This document shows positions 1 to 6,350 of a stretch of DNA of 11,214 nt, in pieces. Position 1 is the first letter of the stretch, and each line of letters starts with the position of its first letter. The DNA is taken from NCBI GenBank assembly GCA_014379795.1, contig JACMLC010000103.1:1-11214 (forward strand), read 5' to 3'. The notes beneath the pieces were generated by a model, which was not told the origin of the DNA, did no database searches, and was given only the letters and a program-made list of their open reading frames with translations. The translations under genes were made by a program, and so were the position numbers. Source of the stretch: Pyrinomonadaceae bacterium (GTDB lineage: Bacteria; Acidobacteriota; Blastocatellia; Pyrinomonadales; Pyrinomonadaceae).

Positions 1-993
1 ACCAAAAGCGCGTCACCGGCTGCGCTGCCGGACATGGAAGGCTGGACCAAATTCGCACGGAGCGCAGAGGAAGCGGGCATCGAATCGGTGCTGCTTTCTT
101 TCAGCCGTTACGAGCCGGATACTATTCTTCTTGCGTGTGCGGTTGGCATGGTGACTACAAAGCTGAAGTTCATCGTGGCCTATCGTTCGGGGTTGATGCA
201 ACCAGCAACCTTCGTCCAACAGGTCAATACCCTCTCGGCCTTAATCGAAGGACGCGTCGCCTTGAACATCGTCGCCGGTAGCTCGACCGCCGAGCAACGC
301 GGCTACGGCGATTACTTGGAACACGATGAGCGGTATGCACGGGCGGAGGAATTTCTGGCCGTGTGTCGAGCGTTCTGGCGCAACGAGGGAGATGTAGATT
401 ACGAAGGCCAGCATTATCGAGTGGAGCAAGGCAAGCTGCACACACCGTTTGTGGCGTCTGATAGAAGCACGCCGGAAATCTATGTCTCCGGACATTCGGA
501 GCAAGCACAGCGACTCGCTCTCTCGCAGGGTTCCTGCTGGTTGCGTTTGATTGATACTCCTGAGAAGCTGCAACCAATGGTCGCCCGTTTTCGAGAACAA
601 GGGATCGAAGTCTGTCTGAGGCTCTGCGTCGTTTGCAGGCCGACGCGGGAAGACGCGCTCGCAACTGCCCGCGCCTTGCTGCCGGACGAGGATATTGGCA
701 GGCAAGAACGCAACATTCTCACGAGCAGCGATTCGCAGACGCTTAAACAAGCTCTGGCCGCTGCCGACGAAATCGGCTGGTTGAACCGCTGTCTATGGGC
801 CGGGCTGGTGCCTTATTACGGGTCGTCGGCGATGACTCTGGTAGGCACGCCGGAGGAGCTTGCAAAGGCTTTTATAGAGTACAAGCGGATTGGCATCACA
901 CAGTTTATTATCGCGGGCTGGCCGAAGCTTGAAGAGATGCTGATCTTTGGACGCGATGTCCTGCCACTGGTAAGGAAAGCGGAGCAGCAATAA
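1..993 (+). CDS. LLM-class flavin-dependent monooxygenase (SsuD-like), 5' truncated by window edge
   Basis: The reading frame is open from base 1 (11 codons precede the first ATG at 34), so the true start lies outside the window and roughly the first strand of the TIM barrel is missing. The visible 330 codons match the luciferase-like monooxygenase fold: a conserved 'LKFIVAYRSG' strand, the 'NTLSALIEGRVALNIVAG' segment, 'HDERYARAEEF', 'AFWRNEGDVDYEGQHYRVEQG', and the C-terminal 'AGWPKLEEM..FGRDVLPLV' typical of alkanesulfonate-monooxygenase relatives. Such enzymes use FMNH2 from a separate reductase and O2 to oxidise small substrates (sulfonates, sulfones, amines and others); the substrate here cannot be read from the sequence. 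It is followed after 68 nt by the SAM-binding-like gene and then a Rid gene, probably one transcript. A paralogue's tail is visible on the minus strand at the right edge. Family call is firm, substrate unknown. Confidence 0.9.
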   Translation, partial: TKSASPAALPDMEGWTKFARSAEEAGIESVLLSFSRYEPDTILLACAVGMVTTKLKFIVAYRSGLMQPATFVQQVNTLSALIEGRVALNIVAGSSTAEQRGYGDYLEHDERYARAEEFLAVCRAFWRNEGDVDYEGQHYRVEQGKLHTPFVASDRSTPEIYVSGHSEQAQRLALSQGSCWLRLIDTPEKLQPMVARFREQGIEVCLRLCVVCRPTREDALATARALLPDEDIGRQERNILTSSDSQTLKQALAAADEIGWLNRCLWAGLVPYYGSSAMTLVGTPEELAKAFIEYKRIGITQFIIAGWPKLEEMLIFGRDVLPLVRKAEQQ

Positions 994-999
994 AGCAAG

Positions 1000-1012
1000 C
1001 CGCCGATGGCGG
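1000..1012 (+). other. Short GC-rich hairpin between LLM and SAM-like genes
   Basis: CCGCC-GAT-GGCGG forms a perfect 5-bp GC stem with a 3-nt loop, 7 nt after the LLM stop codon. No T-tract follows (next bases are AATATTAAG), so it is not a convincing intrinsic terminator; it could be an mRNA 3'-end stabiliser or a processing site inside the operon. Confidence 0.3.
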
Positions 1013-1061
1013 AATATTAAGTTTGCGCCCGGAGATTACCAAAAGCGAAAGAGGAGACACT

Positions 1062-1832
1062 GTGACATCAGAAGCGCCTAGAGCTTTCAATCGAGAGATG
1101 TACCACGACCATCGAGAAAACGTTTTCTACGGTACAGATGACGGCTATCAGGACGGGTCTTTCGGCGAGTTCGCGGAGATCAAGGCTCACTACCGGAATG
1201 TCTCGCCGGACAGGCATGAGAATATTCACATGATTAGCGTGGTCGGCGGCCTGTACGGTCTCAATCTTATCCCGCTCTGGCGACCCAAGCGGATTACGAT
1301 CTTTGACATCAATCCCACCGCCATCACTTATTTTCGCATCATCCATCGCGTGTTCACGACCAGCCGGGACGTAGAGCATTTTCTCAACCGGCTTACAGCC
1401 GGAGACTACGACGCAGAGACCGAGGAAGAACAATTCGTGCGAGAGAACATCAGTATGAAACAACGGGGCTGTCTGCCGCGTGAACGGGGTTCGACCAAAC
1501 GTCCATACGAGCAAAGCTGGCAATATGCTTTTGAGAATTTCGACTTGACCAAACAGATTTTGTCCGAAGTCCCGCTTGAAATCCGCACCGAACCCATGGA
1601 GAGCGAGGGCTTCAGCAAGTGGATACGCGACCAGAACAACCTCTGGGTCTATTGCTCGAATATCACGGAATTTCACTACTTCGATTTGGAGTTCTCGAAC
1701 CCCACCAACGTCGTCCTGCTGCAAATTATCTATCCCGGACAGACGCAGCTCCTAGACCTCGCGCCCTTGAGCGGAGGGCCTGTCAAAGTCAAATTTGAAA
1801 TTCCGCTCGAAGCGGAGCGGTTGGATAGATAG
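1062..1832 (+). CDS. Unrecognised protein with Rossmann/SAM-binding-like core
   Basis: 256 aa, soluble, no signal peptide or membrane segment. I chose the GTG at 1062 because GAGGAG (1051-1056) lies 5 nt before it; an in-frame TTG at 1023 has no ribosome site. Residues 57-63 (HMISVVGG) followed by GLN look like beta-1 plus a glycine loop, and 78-84 (ITIFDIN) like beta-2 ending in the acidic residue (Asp82) that binds the ribose in class I SAM-dependent enzymes. A second recognisable strand is 195-204 (WVYCSNITEF). The pattern 'D-x-N-P' plus a late 'SN-I' strand recalls the DUF3419/BtaA group (SAM aminocarboxypropyl transferases), but the classic motifs are too divergent to assign it. The middle (112-155) is charged and probably an insertion. 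Context, between a flavin monooxygenase and a Rid protein, suggests a role in an unidentified small-molecule pathway. Function is not known. Confidence 0.8.
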   Translation: MTSEAPRAFNREMYHDHRENVFYGTDDGYQDGSFGEFAEIKAHYRNVSPDRHENIHMISVVGGLYGLNLIPLWRPKRITIFDINPTAITYFRIIHRVFTTSRDVEHFLNRLTAGDYDAETEEEQFVRENISMKQRGCLPRERGSTKRPYEQSWQYAFENFDLTKQILSEVPLEIRTEPMESEGFSKWIRDQNNLWVYCSNITEFHYFDLEFSNPTNVVLLQIIYPGQTQLLDLAPLSGGPVKVKFEIPLEAERLDR

Positions 1833-1878
1833 TAGTTAAAAGTTCGCACGTATTTCCTTGTCAGAAGGAGCATGTCAG

Positions 1879-2280
1879 ATGCCTAACAAGATCAAAATTG
1901 CTACGAACGCAGCCCCGCCCGCCACCGGCACGTACTCACAGGCGATTCGCACAGGCGATCTGGTTTTCGTGACCGGCCAAACCGGACGCGACCCGGACAC
2001 AGGCAAGCTGGAAGAGGGGCTTGAAGCCCAAGCGCGGAGGATGCTGTCGAATGTCGCTGCGATTTTGAACGCCGCAGGCTGCTCCCCTGCGGACATCGTG
2101 AAGGTAACGCTGCTGCTCGCGGACATCAAGGATTTCAAAGCGGTAGACCAACTTTACTCTGCATGGCTGCCGGGTCTCGGCGTCACGCCTCTGCCAGCCC
2201 GCACGGCGTTCGCTGCCGCGTCGCTTCCGGCGGGCGCGCTGGTCATGCTCGATGTCGTCGCTGCTTATCCAAATGCCTAG
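1879..2280 (+). CDS. Rid-family (YjgF/YER057c/UK114) protein, possible enamine/imine deaminase
   Basis: 133 aa, the standard length. ATG at 1879 is preceded by AGAAGGAG (1863-1870) with 8-nt spacing; an upstream TTG (1858) would place that ribosome site inside the gene, and the nearby ATG at 1872 is out of frame and stops after 4 codons. Family features: Tyr19 in 'TGTYSQA', the 'VTGQ' strand, 'AAGCSPADIVKVT', and the carboxylate-binding Arg108 in 'PARTA' (E. coli RidA Arg105). A gap-free hand alignment puts Met123 where E. coli RidA has Glu120, the residue that activates water, with Asp125 two places on. So this is probably not an archetypal RidA and may belong to another Rid subfamily with a different or no deaminase activity. 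Its stop codon shares CTAG with the stop of the convergent hicA. Likely co-transcribed with the two genes upstream. Confidence 0.92.
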   Translation: MPNKIKIATNAAPPATGTYSQAIRTGDLVFVTGQTGRDPDTGKLEEGLEAQARRMLSNVAAILNAAGCSPADIVKVTLLLADIKDFKAVDQLYSAWLPGLGVTPLPARTAFAAASLPAGALVMLDVVAAYPNA

Positions 2281-2489
2281 AGCAGCTTCTTGAATTCTTC
2301 AACACTCAAGCCAGCATCTCGCGCGATGCCGCCCATCGTAAAAGCATTCACCGGATTATGACGCGGAATCGTGAGGATGCGAGTACCATCGGACATGACA
2401 ACATGCTTGCCTTGACGAAGGATGCGAAAACCCGCTTTCTCAAGGGCTTTGATCGCATCAAGATGATTAACGCCGGGAATCTTTGGCAC
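2277..2489 (-). CDS. hicA: HicA-family toxin (mRNA interferase)
   Basis: 70 aa dsRBD-like HicA fold. In type II hicBA modules this small basic protein cleaves mRNA and is neutralised by HicB. Visible features: N-terminal helix 'LDAIKALEKAGFRILRQGKH' with the expected catalytic His29 after a glycine, then 'DGTRILTIPRHN' and the C-terminal 'GIARDAGLSVEEFKKLL', the usual HicA ending. The start is GTG at 2489, just 2 nt after the hicB stop, with only a weak GAGG about 13 nt upstream inside hicB, so translation is probably coupled to hicB. The 3' end is convergent with the Rid gene and overlaps it by 4 nt (CTAG). The protein looks intact. Confidence 0.9.
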   Translation of the reverse strand: MPKIPGVNHLDAIKALEKAGFRILRQGKHVVMSDGTRILTIPRHNPVNAFTMGGIARDAGLSVEEFKKLL

Positions 2490-2491
2490 AG

Positions 2492-2689
2492 CTAGACCGG
2501 CACCTCAATTTCACGGACATCTTCGCCATGCACCAACTCATCTACTGCCGCAAGATACTCTTTGATGGCATCCTGAATATTTTCAAGAGCCTCTTCTTCT
2601 GTTTCACCCTGCGACCAGCAGCCGGGCAAGCCGGGACACGAAACGCTGTAGCCTTCTTCCGATTTGTGCAAGCGAACCTTGTAATTCAT
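2492..2689 (-). CDS. hicB: HicB-family antitoxin, short form
   Basis: 65 aa, the degraded RNase H-like fold of HicB (UPF0150 type): 'MNYKVRLHKSEEGYSVSCPGLPGCWSQG' in order gives beta-1, the 'GYSVSCPGLPGC' core and the turn, followed by the helix 'TEEEALENIQDAIKEYL'. It should bind and block HicA. It ends without the HTH or ribbon-helix-helix DNA-binding domain that longer HicB proteins carry, so autoregulation through this protein alone is doubtful. Start ATG at 2689 has a clear GGAGG ribosome site (2698-2702 on the plus strand as CCTCC) 8 nt upstream. It is the first gene of the module, antitoxin before toxin, 2-nt gap to hicA. A TATAAT box lies 20 nt upstream. Confidence 0.92.
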   Translation of the reverse strand: MNYKVRLHKSEEGYSVSCPGLPGCWSQGETEEEALENIQDAIKEYLAAVDELVHGEDVREIEVPV

Positions 2690-2709
2690 TCCTCAAACCT
2701 CCGCTTCTA

Positions 2710-2715
2710 ATTATA
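2710..2715 (-). promoter_or_regulatory. -10 box of the hicBA promoter
   Basis: The minus strand reads a perfect TATAAT here. Transcription would begin near 2703, giving a leader of about 14 nt with the GGAGG ribosome site almost at the 5' end. The -35 at 17-bp spacing (2733-2738, TAGCTG) is poor, so the promoter may be weak or need another factor. Confidence 0.45.
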
Positions 2716-2768
2716 TCTTCAGAAAGATTCAACAGCTATCCCACACACTATCAAGATACCATCACTCC

Positions 2769-3008
2769 CTACGGAAAGATGTCATCGAACGTGTGGATGA
2801 GCGGGTTCGGCGGCGGCGGCTCAGGTTCAGAGCTTCCGTGCCGCACGCACAGAGCCGTCTTCATGCCTGCCTCCTGCGCGGCATCTTCGCTTGCTGAGGC
2901 CAGACATTTTATGCGCATACATCCTGAAATACTAGAGCGAAACGGTGAGGTGGCGAAGGTTGATAAGTGACTCAACTGCTCTGCTTTCGTATCCAGAAAC
3001 TTGCATCA
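2769..3008 (-). pseudogene. Remnant of acireductone synthase (enolase-phosphatase E1, MtnC-like), C-terminal part
   Basis: On the minus strand one frame reads 'DAAQEAGMKTALCVRHG' (about 2825-2879) and ends 'LIHTFDDIFP' then TAG (2769-2771). This is the pattern of the C-terminus of the HAD-type enzyme E1 of methionine salvage ('ELDAAREAGMKTALCVRPG...HPVI.SFDEI'). Upstream in the same frame 'FLDTKAEQ..HLSTFATS' (about 2934-2999) resembles 'YFDT..GAK.EA.SYRKIA'. The catalytic 'FLSDV' loop has decayed to 'CLASAS', one residue is missing there, and an in-frame TGA (3006-3008) interrupts the frame; weaker similarity may continue to about 3026. No start codon or 5' half of the gene is present. It contains a GGC-repeat tract encoding four prolines. 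Recognition rests on remembered family patterns; a shadow ORF is the alternative. Confidence 0.5.
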
Positions 3009-3016
3009 GATAATGC

Positions 3017-3045
3017 TTGACAGTTGCTATCAACGGGCATAGATT
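3017..3045 (+). promoter_or_regulatory. Sigma70-type promoter upstream of dapA
   Basis: TTGACA (3017-3022, perfect -35), 17-bp spacer, then TAGATT (3040-3045, 4 of 6 matches to TATAAT). Initiation near 3052 would leave a leader of about 230 nt before the preferred dapA start at 3286. It is the only strong promoter-like signal seen ahead of the dapA-SCO block. Confidence 0.5.
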
Positions 3046-3285
3046 CTCATTGATTCTTATGGAAAGTTCAGTAGCGTCCAGACTACATTGCCTCACAGTT
3101 TCATTCTAAGCTAGAACTACGGCGGTTACGTGCTGGATGGTGTTATCCATCAGCAGAAGTCTCCCTCGAACATTGCCACGTCGAGACGGTCATTGGCATC
3201 ACTCTTGAGCGAGGCATACGATTCGGCGGCTCGATCAATGGAGCAGGGTGTAAGCGGCGCTCAAGAGAAAGGATGGCATAAAACG
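3046..3285 (+). other. dapA leader region without a recognised gene
   Basis: No conserved coding region or known riboswitch is recognised. The dapA frame stays open back to a GTG at 3130, which would add 52 residues of low-complexity, Ser/Ala-rich sequence unlike any DapA N-terminus. A small hairpin, GATGG-(6 nt)-CCATC, lies near 3135-3150. No lysine riboswitch pattern was seen. The leader may be a plain long 5' UTR or hold a short regulatory peptide. Confidence 0.4.
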
Positions 3286-4290
3286 ATGCGTAGCTTGGAG
3301 TGGCTTCATGGATGCGCGACGGCGCTCGTCACCCCCTTCACGGCGAAGGGCGAACTCGACGAAGAGAAACTGCGCGCGCTCATCGAGCTACAGATCGCGG
3401 GCAACGTGCGGCTGCTCGTTCCATGTGGCACGACGGGCGAGTCCGCGACCATGACTGAAGAGGAAGACCGGCGGGTCATCAGGATCACTGTCGAGGCCGC
3501 GCGCGGGCGTGCCCGTGTAATTGCCGGAACGGGAAGCAACTCCACCGTCTCTGCCATCGAATACGCGCGCCATGCACGCGAGCTGGGTGCGGATGCTGTG
3601 CTGGTCGTCGCTCCCTTTTACAACAAGCCGACACAGGAAGGACTCGACGCGCATTTTCGCGCCATCGCTGAAGCCATCAGTGACCTGCCGCTGGTGCTCT
3701 ACAATGTCCCCGGAAGGACTGCGACGAACATCGCTGCTCCGACCGTGCTGCGGCTGGCGCGCGAGGTGGAAAACATTGGCGCTATCAAAGAGGCGTCCGC
3801 TAATCTCGCGCAGATGATGGAAATCTTAGCCGGACGCCCCGCAGGATTTCGCGTCCTCTCGGGCGATGACGCATGGACACTGCCCCTGATTGCGCTGGGA
3901 GCCGAAGGCGTCGTCTCTGTCGTCGCCAACGAGGCTCCCGATTTAATGTCGCGGATGGTCGAGTTAGCCCTCGCCGGAAAATGGCTTGAGGCGCGTGAGC
4001 TTCATTATCGTCTGCTTCCGCTGATGGAAGTGAACTTCATCGAAACCAGCCCCGCCCCGGTCAAAGCCGCGTTGGCGATGATGGGGCTGATCGAAGAGAG
4101 TTTGCGATTGCCGCTTGTGCCCATTCAAGAGAAAAGCCGCGCGCGAGTCCGCGACGTGCTGTCCGAACTCGGACTGTTAAGCGAAAGTCAGTCTCCGGTT
4201 TTTCCCAACGGCGAAGAGAATCAAGCACTGAAAAATAAATTTGAAGGGACGCTGAGAGAAGCCAAAGTTTTGGGACACCCGGCTTCATGA
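3286..4290 (+). CDS. dapA: 4-hydroxy-tetrahydrodipicolinate synthase
   Basis: 334 aa cytoplasmic TIM-barrel aldolase that condenses pyruvate with aspartate semialdehyde, the first committed step to diaminopimelate and lysine. Visible motifs: 'GCATALVTPF' at the N-terminus, 'PCGTTGESATM' with Thr49/Thr50 of the proton relay, Tyr112 in 'PFYNKPTQEG', 'YNVPGRT' with Tyr139 and substrate-binding Arg144, and the Schiff-base Lys168 in 'IGAIKEAS'. ATG 3286 was chosen because it places the conserved core 7 residues in; the ribosome site (AAAGGA, 3268-3273) is 12 nt away, rather far. After the normal DapA end ('VLSELGLL', about residue 302) there is a 30-odd-residue hydrophilic tail with no recognised domain. 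The next gene begins 9 nt after the stop, so dapA appears to head the respiratory gene cluster. Activity call is firm. Confidence 0.95.
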   Translation: MRSLEWLHGCATALVTPFTAKGELDEEKLRALIELQIAGNVRLLVPCGTTGESATMTEEEDRRVIRITVEAARGRARVIAGTGSNSTVSAIEYARHARELGADAVLVVAPFYNKPTQEGLDAHFRAIAEAISDLPLVLYNVPGRTATNIAAPTVLRLAREVENIGAIKEASANLAQMMEILAGRPAGFRVLSGDDAWTLPLIALGAEGVVSVVANEAPDLMSRMVELALAGKWLEARELHYRLLPLMEVNFIETSPAPVKAALAMMGLIEESLRLPLVPIQEKSRARVRDVLSELGLLSESQSPVFPNGEENQALKNKFEGTLREAKVLGHPAS

Positions 4291-4299
4291 TATGGAATT

Positions 4300-6309
4300 A
4301 TGAGGAGCAAATCTTTCGCATCTGCCGTGGCTCAGAGAGATGAGACAGCATCTCGCCTATCAATCGTCTGCCTCAAGCTGATAGCAATTCTTGTGTCTCT
4401 GCTCGCCGTCAACTCTGCTCAAGTTCACGCGCAACAAGAGAGCAGCCGCCAATCCGTCGCGCCGCAGAGATATACGCTTGAGGGCGTCGCGGTCGAATTC
4501 ACAGTCGAGCCGGTCGCGCGCGGCAAAACTTCCGACTTGCTCGAAGGCACGGAAGCGACGGTGCGATTTAAGATCACAGATACTAATGCGAACAAGGCCA
4601 TCACTAATCTGCGGCCTGCGGCATGGATCGCACGGCGCACGGAAAGCAAAGCGACGGACGCCAGAGGATGCCGTGAAAAAGTTCAGTCGTTCCTGCAAGC
4701 GAGTTTCAGTAATCGCCCGGACATAGACCTCAACTCCTATTTCATTTTGGCTCTCAATCACGAACCTAATATTTCGGTCATAGACCCCATCTCCGGCCTC
4801 GGCACGACCAAACTCTATACGCTGGTGTTGTTGCCCGCCCCCGGCGAAGATTGGGTCATGAGCCGGGACAAAAAGCGGCTTTATGTTTCGATGCCGCTTG
4901 TTAATCAAGTCGCGGTCGTTGATACCGTGAGCTGGAAAGTGTTGACGAACATCGCTGCCGGAACAAAGCCCGCGCGCCTCGCTTTGCAGCATGATGAGAA
5001 ATACCTCTGGGTCGGGAATGATAGCGCCGAAGAGAGTCAAAGCGGCGTCACCGTCATTGATACGACCACGCTGAAGGTTGCGGCTCAACTCAACACCGGG
5101 GCAGGGCATCATGAAATAGCTTTTACAGGCGATGACCGCTATGCCTTTATCACCAACAAGCAGGCGGGGACACTATCTGTTATTGATGTGCGCCAGCTTG
5201 TCAGGGTCAAAGACCTCAAGACGGGTTCGCTTCCAACAGCAGTGGCTTTTTCATCACTGGGCAAAGCCGTTTATGTGGCTCACGAAGGGGACGGAACCAT
5301 CACAGCCGTTGACGGATTGAGGCACGAAATCCTGACCGCCATGAAGGCTCAACCCGGACTTCATGCCATGCGTTTTGTGCCCGATGGCCGTTATGGTTTC
5401 GTGGTCAATCGCGCGGCCAATGCTGTCTATATCTTTGACGTTTCCACCAACCGGCTGATTCATGCGGTCACGGTTGGGCCAACGCCCGACCAGATAACCT
5501 TCACCAAAGATTTCGCTTATGTCCGCTCAAGCGGCAACGAGTTCATCACCATGATTAAGATTACGGAACTTGGCAAAGCAGGTTATGAAGTCGCCGTCAA
5601 TCGTTTTCCCGCCGGACAGAAAGCTCCGCAGGAATCGTCTTACACTTCACTGGCCGATGCGGTTGTCCCGGCCCCGGAAGCGGGCGCGGTGCTGGTCGCG
5701 AATCCAGCAGATAAAATGATTTACTTCTACAGCGAAGGGATGGCCGCGCCGATGGGAAGTTTTCAGAATTACCGGCGCGATCCCAAAGCCGTGCTGGCGC
5801 TCGACAATAGTTTAAGCGAGACCTCGCCCGGCCTGTACACGACCACCGTGAGGCTTCGCGGACAAGGCCAGTACGACGTGGCTTTTCTGCTGGATACACC
5901 ACGGATGGTGAACTGCTTCGACCTCACGGTTAAGGAAAACCCTGAGCTGGCAAAGCCGCAAGAAGTCTCCATCAAGGTCGAGCAGTTGTTGAAAGATAGC
6001 AAGCTGCGCGTTGGAGAAAGTTATAAGTTGCGCTTCAAAGTAACTGACCCAAGCAACGGCCAGCCGAAAGCCGTGAAGGACATGGGGGTGCTTGTCTTTC
6101 TCGCGCCCGGCATCTGGCAGCAACGCGAGTGGGCCAATCCAGTGGGCGACGGTGTCTATGAAATGAGCTTTGTGCCGCCGGAGGCAGGCGTGTACTATGT
6201 CTTCTTCCAGTCTCCTTCGCTGGGAGTGCGATACAACCAGATTCCTAGCTTAATTCTACACGCGACGAAAGACGCCGCCGCGTCCAAGCCAACAGGCTCT
6301 CAACCCTAA
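4300..6309 (+). CDS. Secreted YVTN-type beta-propeller protein with Ig-like domains ('cytochrome D1-domain' type)
   Basis: 669 aa. Residues 1-44 hold an export signal (hydrophobic 'LIAILVSLLAV', cleavage likely after 'VHA'). Residues 58-112 are half of an Ig-like sandwich. Residues about 145-480 form a YVTN/cytochrome-d1-like propeller with repeated 'V.VID..T.KV' and 'G..P..LAL' units (e.g. 204-222, 249-267, 291-312, 375-392). Residues 497-545 look like the second half of the first Ig domain, and 555-654 form a complete second one. No CxxCH haem motif is present. The segment 478-490 ('SEGMAAPMGSFQN') and Cys539 in 'MVNCF' may be a metal or partner site; this is inference. Start ATG at 4300 has little ribosome site and probably depends on coupling to dapA 9 nt upstream. 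Similar propellers sit near SCO and cytochrome c genes elsewhere; biochemical role unknown. Confidence 0.85.
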   Translation: MRSKSFASAVAQRDETASRLSIVCLKLIAILVSLLAVNSAQVHAQQESSRQSVAPQRYTLEGVAVEFTVEPVARGKTSDLLEGTEATVRFKITDTNANKAITNLRPAAWIARRTESKATDARGCREKVQSFLQASFSNRPDIDLNSYFILALNHEPNISVIDPISGLGTTKLYTLVLLPAPGEDWVMSRDKKRLYVSMPLVNQVAVVDTVSWKVLTNIAAGTKPARLALQHDEKYLWVGNDSAEESQSGVTVIDTTTLKVAAQLNTGAGHHEIAFTGDDRYAFITNKQAGTLSVIDVRQLVRVKDLKTGSLPTAVAFSSLGKAVYVAHEGDGTITAVDGLRHEILTAMKAQPGLHAMRFVPDGRYGFVVNRAANAVYIFDVSTNRLIHAVTVGPTPDQITFTKDFAYVRSSGNEFITMIKITELGKAGYEVAVNRFPAGQKAPQESSYTSLADAVVPAPEAGAVLVANPADKMIYFYSEGMAAPMGSFQNYRRDPKAVLALDNSLSETSPGLYTTTVRLRGQGQYDVAFLLDTPRMVNCFDLTVKENPELAKPQEVSIKVEQLLKDSKLRVGESYKLRFKVTDPSNGQPKAVKDMGVLVFLAPGIWQQREWANPVGDGVYEMSFVPPEAGVYYVFFQSPSLGVRYNQIPSLILHATKDAAASKPTGSQP

Positions 6310-6350
6310 GAATGGCGGAATGCCAGAGTCCGGCAGGGAGATTCAGCAGC

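Noticed and set aside
1068..1724. Minus-strand 218-codon open frame opposite the SAM-like gene
   Set aside because: The plus-strand gene has the ribosome site, operon spacing and Rossmann-like pattern; the antisense frame has none.
2808..2820. GGC microsatellite as a functional repeat
   Set aside because: Only four units, within the decayed gene where it encodes Pro residues; no sign of a separate role.
2779..2970. Plus-strand 63-codon frame in the hicB-dapA gap
   Set aside because: The minus strand carries MtnC-like similarity; the plus frame is Gly/Ser-rich from the GGC repeat and has no ribosome site.
3046..3285. Lysine riboswitch upstream of dapA
   Set aside because: I could not find the conserved L-box core or a terminator/anti-terminator pair; a covariance search for the lysine riboswitch model would settle it.
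4360..5112. Minus-strand 250-codon open frame opposite the propeller gene
   Set aside because: Antisense to a protein with a signal peptide and propeller repeats; no ribosome site or family pattern.
6312..6350. Upstream ATG as start of SCO-A
   Set aside because: The later ATG at 6351 has AGGGAG at proper distance and gives a normal signal peptide; the extra 13 residues do not.
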